A stretch of DNA of 64,000 nt, taken from the IMG/VR virus record IMGVR_UViG_3300042478_002320, positions 1 to 64,000 of that record; one strand, 5' to 3'. Under the pieces are notes generated by a model that did no database searches, had not been told where the DNA came from, and saw nothing but the letters and a program-made list of their open reading frames with translations. This document shows, piece after piece, positions 49,276 through 55,824 of the stretch. The position numbers and the translations under genes were made by a program. Every line of letters starts with the position of its first letter. Positions within the stretch are counted from its first letter, which is position 1. Source of the DNA: a virus.

Positions 49276-49514
49276 AAAATGTAAAAGGACAAGTATGGAA
49301 TCAATTAACTGATCAAGTATATAATCAAGTACAGAATCAAGTATGGAACCAAGTAGTGAGGCAAGTATGGTATCAAGTAGAAATTCAAGTATGGGATCAA
49401 GTAAGTAATCAAGTAGATGATCAAGTAAGTGATCAAGTAGAGATTCAAGTAGATGATCAAGTATGGGCACAAATAAGTGATGAAGTACGTAACCAACTAA
49501 AACAAACATATTAA
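49272..49514 (+). CDS. Array mini-protein C3 (80 aa), most regular member
   Basis: MKNVKGQVWNQLTDQVYNQV-QNQVWNQVVRQVWYQVEIQV-WDQVSNQVDDQVSDQVEIQV. About 15 tetrapeptides in a row, each x-Q-V-x. The minus strand also stays open through this region, only because of repeat composition. Confidence 0.75.
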   Translation: MKNVKGQVWNQLTDQVYNQVQNQVWNQVVRQVWYQVEIQVWDQVSNQVDDQVSDQVEIQVDDQVWAQISDEVRNQLKQTY

Positions 49515-49515
49515 T

Positions 49516-49788
49516 ATGAAATCACTAAATAACCAAGTACGTGACCAACTATTAAATCAAATACGTGGTCAATTAAATAAACATGTATTTGATAACGTAA
49601 TTGTTCATCTACATCTTCAAATAAGTAATAAATTATGGGCACAAATAAGTGATGAGGTAAATGTTCAATTAAAACGTAATATTACTGACCAATTACGTGT
49701 TAATTTACATGAACAAATATGGAATCGAGTAAGTGGTCAAGTGATTAATCAAGTATATAATCAAGTAAAACAAAACATAAAGTTATGA
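49516..49788 (+). CDS. Array mini-protein C4 (90 aa)
   Basis: MKSLNNQVRDQLLNQIRGQL, then NKLWAQISDEVNVQLKRNIT and NRVSGQVINQVYNQVKQNIK-L. Canonical end and ATGA into C5. Uses CAACTA/AATTAC codons more variably than C3. Confidence 0.7.
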   Translation: MKSLNNQVRDQLLNQIRGQLNKHVFDNVIVHLHLQISNKLWAQISDEVNVQLKRNITDQLRVNLHEQIWNRVSGQVINQVYNQVKQNIKL

Positions 49789-50006
49789 AAAACGAAAACA
49801 CCGATATAAGGTCTATTGTACGCAATGACATCATAGATTGTTTATGGGAAACTTTAGGAGAACGAATGGATGCAGATGATTCAGACAAAGCTTCCTTAAC
49901 TATAGTTAACAATGAACGTATGCGTATGAGGTTTGATCAATTGAAAAATTCTATTAGTTTTCAAATTAACCTTAAAATATCTGAAAGCAAATCAAAAATT
50001 CAGTAA
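49785..50006 (+). CDS. Array-end protein C5 (73 aa), diverged
   Basis: MKNENTDIRSIVRNDIIDCL-WETLGERMDADDSDKASLT. It keeps the MKN start and the ATGA coupling but has lost the repeats. It could be a capping member of the family or an unrelated gene that uses the same start signal. Confidence 0.5.
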   Translation: MKNENTDIRSIVRNDIIDCLWETLGERMDADDSDKASLTIVNNERMRMRFDQLKNSISFQINLKISESKSKIQ

Positions 50007-50024
50007 ACAACAAAACATAAAGTT

Positions 50025-50288
50025 ATGAAAAATCAAAATCAGGTAGGATCCATTTACCTAAACGGTACAGTAGACGTAGCTGTAGACATTGACAACAGTT
50101 ATATCAAAATTCATATTGTAAACAATAAAACTAAAGAACTTATTGAAGGCTGCCACTTTCACTATAGTTCAGATAAGCTGAATAGGGATCTAAAAAACGA
50201 TATAAGGAAATACCTTATCGACACAACTTCGAGTAATAGCTATGCTGATACTATTATACATAATATAGTAAATCAGCTTAAAAAATAA
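50025..50288 (+). CDS. Small hypothetical protein at the end of the array
   Basis: 87 residues. MKNQNQVGSIYLNGTVDVAV, a beta-rich domain, then SYADTIIHNIVNQLKK. The start context ACATAAAGTTATGAAAAAT is copied from the array. No family recognised. The operon ends at the terminator that follows. Confidence 0.55.
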   Translation: MKNQNQVGSIYLNGTVDVAVDIDNSYIKIHIVNNKTKELIEGCHFHYSSDKLNRDLKNDIRKYLIDTTSSNSYADTIIHNIVNQLKK

Positions 50289-50310
50289 TTATATCATCGG
50301 TTTTCTTAGG

Positions 50311-50339
50311 GTGGGGGAGTCAGCTTCCCCACTTTTTTT
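50311..50339 (+). terminator. Intrinsic terminator of the plus-strand array
   Basis: GTGGGG...CCCCAC stem followed by seven T, 22 nt after the last stop codon. Confidence 0.85.
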
Positions 50340-50405
50340 ATTTATTATTTGAGTATTCCGTATAAATCAACAAGTTTTATTTTTATCCCTATACACAAAT
50401 ATAAA

Positions 50406-50948
50406 TTAATATGGGTCATATTTAATTTCTTCAATAGTTATAGAATCATCATTAAATAATATATAATCATTTACACTACTTTTTAACCCATCTATACCAT
50501 TATTAAATAAAAATGAAGATGCTTTTTTATCACTACCTAAAATTCTTGATAAAGTTTTATAAAATATAAAACCCGTATAAGAAAATTCAACAACTTCATC
50601 AGATTTTTTATTATAGTCATTAAGTGCTTCTACAATTTTATTAACTATATATTCTTCAACAGGTTCCTTTAGATCTAATAAAAAGTATTCTTTTTTATTA
50701 TTAAAAAGTTTTACTTTATATATGTAATCACCATACTGTTTATTTGGTATATTTTCTGAAAAATAAAGTCCATATCCATATCTTTGCCTATTACCATCAG
50801 CACTAATATTTGATATATTAAACTTATTAAACATTTTTGGACTTCTATGATAAGCTATTATTTCTTCCGTAAATTGATTGGTTTTCTCATTCAAATATTC
50901 TCGGATTGTTTCATTTGTAATTGTTTCAAGAATGGTTTTGAGTTTCAT
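50406..50948 (-). CDS. ADP-ribosyltransferase-like protein (ART-PolyVal type)
   Basis: 180 residues. AYHRSPKMFNKFNI, then QRYGYGLYFSENIPNKQYGD-YIYKVKLF, DL.EPVEEY and near the C-terminus NNGIDGL....NDYILFNDDSITI follow the order of polyvalent/phage ADP-ribosyltransferase-like domains (H-R-S, G-x-G-x-Y-F, D-G-L, Y-I-L-F). The N-terminus MKLKTILETITNETIREYLNE is an amphipathic helix ending in L-N-E, like the putative head-targeting peptides. T4 packages the ART Alt in its head, so an Alt-like role is attractive. Catalytic Glu is not certain. Confidence 0.55.
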   Translation of the reverse strand: MKLKTILETITNETIREYLNEKTNQFTEEIIAYHRSPKMFNKFNISNISADGNRQRYGYGLYFSENIPNKQYGDYIYKVKLFNNKKEYFLLDLKEPVEEYIVNKIVEALNDYNKKSDEVVEFSYTGFIFYKTLSRILGSDKKASSFLFNNGIDGLKSSVNDYILFNDDSITIEEIKYDPY

Positions 50949-50979
50949 ATAGAGGTATATATACTTTAATAATCTAAAA

Positions 50980-51288
50980 CTACTTCATTGTAGTTGTTTT
51001 CTTACTAAAATCTGTCTTGTATATAGTATTTAAAATATCATCAATATCTAATTTATTTTCTCCCGATAAATATTTTACACTTATGTCCCTCTTATTATAC
51101 TTGTATTTGAATGGAGCATCTTTCGTAGATTTAATAGAAACGTCAGATGTGAGCCCTCCTGATCCCATATCATAGTCCATAGAAGGTTTAGATATATTGA
51201 TATCTATAAATTTCTTAAAAGTTTCAAAATCATATTCTGATAACTTTCTCTCTGTTAACACACTTGCTAATCCTGCTAATCTTATCAT
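50980..51288 (-). CDS. Small protein with N-terminal packaging-type peptide (LASVLTE)
   Basis: 102 residues. MIRLAGLASVLTERKLSEYD has a helix followed by L-T-E-R. The rest is mixed, with DMGSGGLTSDVSIKSTKD and a basic middle. A TATTTATA box lies 14 nt upstream of the ATG. It is probably co-transcribed with the ART-like gene 31 nt downstream. Confidence 0.6.
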   Translation of the reverse strand: MIRLAGLASVLTERKLSEYDFETFKKFIDINISKPSMDYDMGSGGLTSDVSIKSTKDAPFKYKYNKRDISVKYLSGENKLDIDDILNTIYKTDFSKKTTTMK

Positions 51289-51302
51289 TTTTTTTGTTTT
51301 AC

Positions 51303-51310
51303 TATAAATA
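51303..51310 (-). promoter_or_regulatory. Candidate late promoter box TATTTATA
   Basis: Minus-strand ATATTTATAGTAAAA ends 14 nt before the ATG at 51288. It stands 14 kb or more from the virion block, so a repeat-composition explanation is less likely. Confidence 0.5.
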
Positions 51311-51790
51311 TCAAATTATATAATAAAAAGTTAAGTATGCTGAACATTTATGCATAATTAAAATATAAAGAATATAATTGCAAATCAGGAGAAGGTAGAG
51401 ATGGGATGGAGGAAATGAGGAGGGGGGAGGGTAGGCTTAACATACTTTTGAAAGTGTCTGTCTAACACCCTAATCCCCCAATAAAAAAAATTGACCTCGA
51501 TATGAAAACGTATCTGCCCAAGATCCGGCCCTGCCCCCCTCCCTATAACCACGAAACCCCCCTACCTCCCCCTATTTTTAAACGTCGGATCCCTTGCTGC
51601 CATTGAGTCCTATCGTTTAAAAATTAAATCTGTATTTTTAAATATTGGTATATTTAAATATTGATTTCTTAAATATTGAATTCTTAAATATTCATTTTTT
51701 AAATATAGCATTCTTAAATATTGTATTTTTAAATATTGGTAATTTCATAGTTAGGACAGACAGATATACTCAAGGTGTAATTTGTCCCAT
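51311..51790. other. Gene-free region with purine tract, C tracts and iterons
   Basis: No coding frame is supported. It holds a G/A-rich stretch (51389-51440, e.g. GGAGGAAATGAGGAGGGGG), runs of C (51534-51581) and the iteron block (51631-51740). It separates the end of the array region from the minus-strand units. It may be a replication or regulatory region. Confidence 0.5.
51631..51740. repeat. Iteron block: seven copies of TTAAATATTG-type unit
   Basis: Units at about 51631, 51648, 51664, 51679, 51694, 51709 and 51724 share (T/C)TTAAATATT(G/C/A), spaced 15-17 bp. This regular spacing (about 1.5 turns) is like replication-initiator or repressor-binding iterons. Confidence 0.65.
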
Positions 51791-51900
51791 ATTTTGATTC
51801 TAACGAATGATTAAGTCCTGACTAATGTTGTACCCTACTTTATAATAAAAGTCTCTCAGATTCAAAATATGGACTTTGTATGGTATTGTATGGACATAAA
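51791..51900. repeat. Intergenic repeat element type 1, copy 1
   Basis: Begins ATTTTGATTCTAACGAATGA and contains AAGTCTCTCAGATTCAAAATAT. Copies 2 and 3 are at 52588 and 53486. ATATTTTGATTCT and AGATTCAAAATAT can pair (one mismatch). Lies left of its terminator, between it and the iteron block. Confidence 0.75.
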
Positions 51901-51901
51901 A

Positions 51902-51926
51902 AAAGGTAACCTTTTGGGTTACCTTT
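51902..51926 (-). terminator. Intrinsic terminator (AAAGGTAACC stem, minus strand)
   Basis: AAAGGTAACC pairs with GGTTACCTTT around TTTTG; on the minus strand it is followed by a T run. The same stem occurs at 52699, 53597 and 54129. Confidence 0.8.
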
Positions 51927-51949
51927 ATTCTCCGGGTAGTGGTGGTAGA

Positions 51950-52477
51950 TTAATAAAATAGTTCTTCTTCAAGTCTACGTTTCTCACTATAAACAGAACA
52001 ATACTTGTCAATCATATGTACTTTAAGAACATCAGCACCTAATTCTAATACCTGTGCTACTGATTCTAAAGGATACGCATCATTTCTGTAATGTTCTCTC
52101 CAATGTTTCATAATATTTACCTTACCTTTGAAATCATAGGATAGTTTTCTACTACCCTCTTCTAAAGAAAGTTTAAACCAAATAGTTATACTCGCCCTCC
52201 CGTGGCCGAAATAATAACTACAATCTATTCCCTTTGTGTTTCTAAAATATGTAAGTTGAGTTTTAATAGATGGCTGATTTTGTATAAGACCTAATTCTTT
52301 TATGTAAGAATTCAACTTAGTTTCGTAATCTAATACTAAATCTCTGAATTTGAAGTAAACTTTATAGTTATACTCCTCGATGTCTGCGGATTCATTATTT
52401 GATTCGCTAATTATCTTCTTTAGATAATCGAATTTAGATAAATCTACGTTTCCGTCGTTTGCTCTGATAGTGTACAT
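51950..52477 (-). CDS. Hypothetical protein, single-gene unit
   Basis: 175 residues, starting MYTIRANDGNVDLSKFDYL. Has a W/Y/H pattern with CSYYFGHGRASITIWFKLSL and a C-terminal LGADVLKVHMIDKYCSVYSE. No family recognised. It has its own promoter (52514-52546) and terminator (51902-51926). Confidence 0.6.
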   Translation of the reverse strand: MYTIRANDGNVDLSKFDYLKKIISESNNESADIEEYNYKVYFKFRDLVLDYETKLNSYIKELGLIQNQPSIKTQLTYFRNTKGIDCSYYFGHGRASITIWFKLSLEEGSRKLSYDFKGKVNIMKHWREHYRNDAYPLESVAQVLELGADVLKVHMIDKYCSVYSEKRRLEEELFY

Positions 52478-52513
52478 AATATTTAGTAGTTTAGTGGTTA
52501 AAAAAAGTTCGCT

Positions 52514-52546
52514 GCAAAGATAATAACATTGTTTTCAAAAAGTCAA
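52514..52546 (-). promoter_or_regulatory. Bacteroidota-type promoter (TTG-N21-TATCTTTG)
   Basis: Minus-strand TTG complement 52544-52546 and TATCTTTGC complement 52514-52522, 37 nt upstream of ATG 52477. The same -7 sequence recurs in three neighbouring units. Confidence 0.65.
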
Positions 52547-52587
52547 GTCCTTTCCCAAAATTTTTTTAAAATATTTTTTAGCCATAT

Positions 52588-52698
52588 ATTTTGATTCTAA
52601 CGAATGATTAAGTCCTGACCAATGTCCAATACCAAAAATATATAAAAGTCTCTCAGATTCAAAATATAGGCTTTATACGGTTAGTATAGGCACAAAAA
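52588..52698. repeat. Intergenic repeat element type 1, copy 2
   Basis: ATTTTGATTCTAACGAATGA, then ATTAAGTCCTGAC and AAGTCTCTCAGATTC. Close to copy 1, with changes in the middle. Confidence 0.75.
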
Positions 52699-52723
52699 AA
52701 AGGTAACCTTTTGGGTTACCTTT
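52699..52723 (-). terminator. Intrinsic terminator (AAAGGTAACC stem, minus strand)
   Basis: Identical stem to the terminator at 51902, downstream of gene 52740-53057. Confidence 0.8.
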
Positions 52724-52739
52724 ATTCTCCGGGTAGTGG

Positions 52740-53057
52740 TTAGTTAGTTCCTATTTCTCTCAAAAGATAATCTATATCAACTATATCCGAGAATTCATAA
52801 CTATATTCATCGTAATCAATTGGATTATGGATTTCAAAATGTATGTCCATACCCTCAGGGGAAAACACAATGCATCCATATATATCATCGTCTTTATCAA
52901 AAATATCATTTCTCATAGACAAATCATACATATCTAAAGTTTCCTTTATGAGATATGCCGTTCTGTCTTGATTGACTGAAATTGTGTTTCCATTCAGAAC
53001 AAAGTTTATATTACAGTAAACATTGTCTTTAACTTGAAAATTTAATAGTGCTAACAT
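52740..53057 (-). CDS. Hypothetical protein
   Basis: 105 residues, MLALLNFQVKDNVYCNINFV..., acidic C-terminus (DIVDIDYLLREIG). No family recognised. It is the second gene of a two-gene unit; the stop is 17 nt before the terminator. Confidence 0.55.
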   Translation of the reverse strand: MLALLNFQVKDNVYCNINFVLNGNTISVNQDRTAYLIKETLDMYDLSMRNDIFDKDDDIYGCIVFSPEGMDIHFEIHNPIDYDEYSYEFSDIVDIDYLLREIGTN

Positions 53058-53078
53058 ATTTTTTTGATTTAGTGGTTT

Positions 53079-53396
53079 TTAATTACCGCTTAATAAATAT
53101 TCTAATACACTATCAGCAAAGTGTATTTCCTCTCCTTCTATAATATCTAAAATAACTCTCAAAAGTAAATCTATTGGAATATAATTCCAATTTAGATGAA
53201 TATCTTTTAGGGTTATCACCTTTCCGCTATAGGTTACAGTTACGTTTTTTTTGTTTATCAACTTGAAAAAGTTTTCTTCATCAACTTGTTCACCGTTTGA
53301 TGACTCAAGGTAGTTAATAACATCCCTTGAATAGGATAGTAAATTAGATACTACTTGATTTTTTTCTTTTCTGTTCATTGAGATATCTATTCTCAT
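53079..53396 (-). CDS. Hypothetical protein
   Basis: 105 residues. MRIDISMNRKEKNQVVSNLL, then SYSRDVINYLESSNGEQVDE and IDLLLRVILDIIEGEEIHFA. Helical, acidic. First gene of a two-gene unit with promoter 53422-53454. Confidence 0.55.
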   Translation of the reverse strand: MRIDISMNRKEKNQVVSNLLSYSRDVINYLESSNGEQVDEENFFKLINKKNVTVTYSGKVITLKDIHLNWNYIPIDLLLRVILDIIEGEEIHFADSVLEYLLSGN

Positions 53397-53421
53397 AATT
53401 GTTTAGTGGTTTTGATTCGCT

Positions 53422-53454
53422 GCAAAGATAACAACATTATTTTGATATATGCAA
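53422..53454 (-). promoter_or_regulatory. Bacteroidota-type promoter (TTG-N21-TATCTTTG)
   Basis: Minus-strand -33 complement at 53452-53454, -7 complement at 53422-53430, about 26 nt before ATG 53396. Confidence 0.65.
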
Positions 53455-53485
53455 GTCATTTCCCAAACTTTTTTTTTATCCGTAT

Positions 53486-53596
53486 ATTTCGATTCTAACG
53501 AATGATTATATTCTGACTAATGTCTGATACTATAAGTATATAAAAGTCTCTCAGATTCAAAATATGAGCTTTTTATGGTATTGTATGGACATAAAA
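53486..53596. repeat. Intergenic repeat element type 1, copy 3
   Basis: ATTTCGATTCTAACGAATGA, then AAGTCTCTCAGATTCAAAAT. The third copy of the element. Confidence 0.75.
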
Positions 53597-53621
53597 AAAG
53601 GTAACCTTTTGGGTTACCTTT
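53597..53621 (-). terminator. Intrinsic terminator (AAAGGTAACC stem, minus strand)
   Basis: Same stem and loop as at 51902; downstream of gene 53644-53904. Confidence 0.8.
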
Positions 53622-53643
53622 ATTTGTGGTGATGGGGGGGGGA

Positions 53644-53904
53644 CTATTTGTTAAATATTATATCAGACATACGCTTTCGATTATTGATTTCGTCTGATGC
53701 AATAGCATCTATCAATTGTCCAAGTAGTTCAACAGTTCTAAAACTATATATATTTTTATCGGATTCCCTATGGTTTGCAACACAATGGTTTGCAACACAT
53801 CTTAATGAATCCAAAATACAAGGATTTCCCCCGTGTAACTTTACTGATGCAATTGCAAAATCTAAAAAATTAGATGTTTCGTTTTCTAAAGAATCTACTG
53901 TCAT
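53644..53904 (-). CDS. Hypothetical protein
   Basis: 86 residues, MTVDSLENETSNFLDFAIAS..., with a duplicated VANH stretch. A plus-strand frame over the same DNA is rejected because the minus frame has a promoter (53929-53961) and a terminator. No family recognised. Confidence 0.55.
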   Translation of the reverse strand: MTVDSLENETSNFLDFAIASVKLHGGNPCILDSLRCVANHCVANHRESDKNIYSFRTVELLGQLIDAIASDEINNRKRMSDIIFNK

Positions 53905-53928
53905 TTTTTTGTGGTTTTAATAATTTTA

Positions 53929-53961
53929 GCAAAGATAACAACATTGTTCTGAGAAAATCAA
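53929..53961 (-). promoter_or_regulatory. Bacteroidota-type promoter (TTG-N21-TATCTTTG)
   Basis: Minus-strand -33 complement at 53959-53961, -7 complement at 53929-53937, about 25 nt before ATG 53904. Confidence 0.65.
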
Positions 53962-54083
53962 TATTCTCTTTAGTTAAAATTTTGTTAAGGTATTGTGGAA
54001 TTTCCTATACCTAACTTTAGGTATGAGGGTAGTACCTAAGATCAGGTAGGGATCCATAGGCCGGATCCGCAGCAGCAACCACA

Positions 54084-54123
54084 ACACGCAATTATCTCAT
54101 TTGTGGAAATACCTTATAGGTAA
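54084..54123. repeat. Intergenic repeat element type 2, copy 1
   Basis: ACACGCAATTATCTCATTT, then ACCTTATAGGT hairpin. Three further copies at 55073, 55892 and 57051, each next to a terminator. Confidence 0.75.
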
Positions 54124-54128
54124 TAAAA

Positions 54129-54153
54129 AAAGGTAACCTTTTGGGTTACCTTT
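54129..54153 (-). terminator. Intrinsic terminator (AAAGGTAACC stem, minus strand)
   Basis: Fourth copy of the same stem; downstream of gene 54179-54586. Confidence 0.8.
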
Positions 54154-54178
54154 ATTCTCCGGGTATGTGGGCAGACTT

Positions 54179-54586
54179 TTAACCGTATACCACCTTACCA
54201 AAAAATACAGTTTGCAAAATAACATCTCCTGTAACTGCATCATCTTCTTCATTTATCATTTGCAGAAGATATTCAGAAGGTGAGTGCTGAACCTTTTTAT
54301 GGATATCTTCTAAGGTTATAACTAATATTACAGAATCTTCTACCTCACTACAATCTTCTTCAATCGTTATGATATTACCATCTTTGAGAATCTGCAATAG
54401 TACATCTTCATAGCATACACTTGTATCTTTTAATTTTGATTTAGCACTCTCATAATCGTCTGTATGGTATCCTATTGATAATCCATAACTCGTACATATG
54501 TATGTTAGAGAGTTGCATAAAGCATTGAAGAATATCTCCTCACTTAGTTCAGGAGTTAATGAGATTTGTAAACCTTGCTTGTTCAT
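54179..54586 (-). CDS. Hypothetical protein
   Basis: 135 residues. MNKQGLQISLTPELSEEIFF and an acidic C-terminus (SEYLLQMINEEDDAVTGDVI). No family recognised. Second gene of the unit that begins at 54908. Confidence 0.55.
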   Translation of the reverse strand: MNKQGLQISLTPELSEEIFFNALCNSLTYICTSYGLSIGYHTDDYESAKSKLKDTSVCYEDVLLQILKDGNIITIEEDCSEVEDSVILVITLEDIHKKVQHSPSEYLLQMINEEDDAVTGDVILQTVFFGKVVYG

Positions 54587-54617
54587 AATATTATTAGTTT
54601 ATGTGGTTTAATGGTGA

Positions 54618-54908
54618 TTACTTTTTTACAAAAACACTATATGTATATCTATTCCTATGATTATTGGCAACATAGGGAGTTTCATAAACACATTGGGTTT
54701 CCTCATCCCATTCCTGAAATCCGAAATCATAGTTCAGATTGAACTCTTCGAATAGGTTTAGGACAGACATAAGCCTATCTTCTTCCCACATATAAAAGTA
54801 CATATCTGTTTCTACTTGAGGTGGTTTTGCGCTATCATCACATTTGATGTAATAACCGAATTTTAAATCTAATTTGGACTCTAAGGTCTCTACGAATTCT
54901 TTTGTCAT
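54618..54908 (-). CDS. Hypothetical protein, 96 aa (start corrected)
   Basis: The first in-frame start, at 54968, lies inside the promoter (54936-54968), so the next ATG at 54908 (MTKEFVETLESKLDLKFGYY) is chosen. It is W/Y-rich and acidic with a FQEWDEETQCVYETPY segment. No family recognised. Confidence 0.6.
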   Translation of the reverse strand: MTKEFVETLESKLDLKFGYYIKCDDSAKPPQVETDMYFYMWEEDRLMSVLNLFEEFNLNYDFGFQEWDEETQCVYETPYVANNHRNRYTYSVFVKK

Positions 54909-54935
54909 AATAATATGGTTTAGTTTAAGTTCGCT

Positions 54936-54968
54936 GCAAAGATAACAACATTGTTCTGAGAAAATCAA
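54936..54968 (-). promoter_or_regulatory. Bacteroidota-type promoter (TTG-N21-TATCTTTG)
   Basis: Minus-strand -33 complement 54966-54968, -7 complement 54936-54944, 28 nt before ATG 54908. Confidence 0.65.
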
Positions 54969-55072
54969 TACCCTGTTTAGTTAAAATTTTGTTAAGGATC
55001 CGTTAAGGGTTTGTTAACGGTCTTGGGGGGGGGTGCCCCCCTCTTAGGGATCTAAATGCAGCAGTTACTGTA

Positions 55073-55112
55073 ACACGCAATTATCTCATTTGTCCAAGTA
55101 CCTTATAGGTAA
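55073..55112. repeat. Intergenic repeat element type 2, copy 2
   Basis: ACACGCAATTATCTCATTT, then TACCTTATAGGTAA. Preceded by TCTAAATGCAGCAGTTACTG, as in copy 3. Confidence 0.75.
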
Positions 55113-55119
55113 ATTACAA

Positions 55120-55143
55120 AAGGCAGCCTTTTAGACTGCCTTC
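55120..55143 (-). terminator. Intrinsic terminator (AGGCAG stem, minus strand)
   Basis: AGGCAGCC and GACTGCCT form a stem around TTTTA; T run on the minus strand. Downstream of gene 55175-55738. Confidence 0.7.
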
Positions 55144-55174
55144 CTTAGTTATGCGATTGGGTTCACCCGATTTT

Positions 55175-55738
55175 TTAGTTTTTGTGGTGAATATCAAATT
55201 TGTCTAATCTTATTTCAGTTATTGACTGTATCTTTGGGCAGATGACTTTTACATCGTGTTCAATACCCGCCAATTTTTGCTTGAGAGATTCACCCTTTGG
55301 TGGTAGTATTGAAACTATGTCCTTGTAGGCTATCTCTACATCGTTTACATAGTACTTAGTTTCTATAGTACTATTTTTTGAGAATGTGAATTGTGCGTAA
55401 TGTAAACCTGTAGGTGGGTAGTATTTAACAATGTCGCTGATCCGTACAGCACCTTTCCACAATGGTGATGACTGCCAAGTAGAGAAATCTAATCCCTCTT
55501 TACGCATAGTGGTCTCAATCGCTTTAAGGTAACTCCTATTTGCACAGAAGATATAATTTGCTACTTTTACAAGTTTACCCCCTAAAAGAGCTTGTGCTTT
55601 TTTGGATAGTTTCACCTCAGTCTTTAAGGTAACACCTGTAAATGGCATTCCTTGGATACTTTTTAGATAATTTACTAATTGGTCTTCATTCATTACGATG
55701 ACCTTTCTCTCAATGATGGTAGTAGTGGTAGTATTCAT
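55175..55738 (-). CDS. Hypothetical protein, single-gene unit
   Basis: 187 residues from ATG 55738; another start at residue 16 (MNEDQLVNYLKSIQGMPFTG) is also possible. GVTLKTEVKLSKKAQALLGG followed by LKAIETTMRKEGLDFSTWQS looks like a family of small phage proteins, but I cannot name it. It has a promoter (55765-55795), upstream box and terminator. Confidence 0.55.
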   Translation of the reverse strand: MNTTTTTIIERKVIVMNEDQLVNYLKSIQGMPFTGVTLKTEVKLSKKAQALLGGKLVKVANYIFCANRSYLKAIETTMRKEGLDFSTWQSSPLWKGAVRISDIVKYYPPTGLHYAQFTFSKNSTIETKYYVNDVEIAYKDIVSILPPKGESLKQKLAGIEHDVKVICPKIQSITEIRLDKFDIHHKN

Positions 55739-55764
55739 ATGGTTGTTTTGATTTTAATTCTCTG

Positions 55765-55795
55765 CAAATATCTATACTATTCTATTCAAATGCAA
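55765..55795 (-). promoter_or_regulatory. Bacteroidota-type promoter (TTG-N20-GATATTTG)
   Basis: Minus-strand -33 complement 55793-55795, -7 complement about 55765-55772. One mismatch to TAnnTTTG. Confidence 0.55.
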
Positions 55796-55804
55796 ATGTA
55801 CTTA

Positions 55805-55824
55805 TGTTAAGATTATGTTAATGT
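55805..55824 (-). promoter_or_regulatory. Paired upstream box ACATTAACATAATCTTAACA
   Basis: Reverse-complement copy of the box, 9 nt upstream of the -33 element of the unit at 55175. Confidence 0.55.

Noticed and set aside
49270-49509. Minus-strand frames over the array (for example 49270-49509 and 49305-49496)
   Set aside because: They are open only because the plus-strand repeat lacks stop-forming words on the other strand; they lack starts in the shared context and run against the plus-strand operon.
34740-50300. Diversity-generating retroelement or retron as source of array variation
   Set aside because: No reverse-transcriptase motif (such as YxDD) is encoded in this window.
54909-54968. 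20 extra N-terminal residues of the gene at 54618
   Set aside because: Would be translated from within its own promoter; the ATG at 54908 fits.
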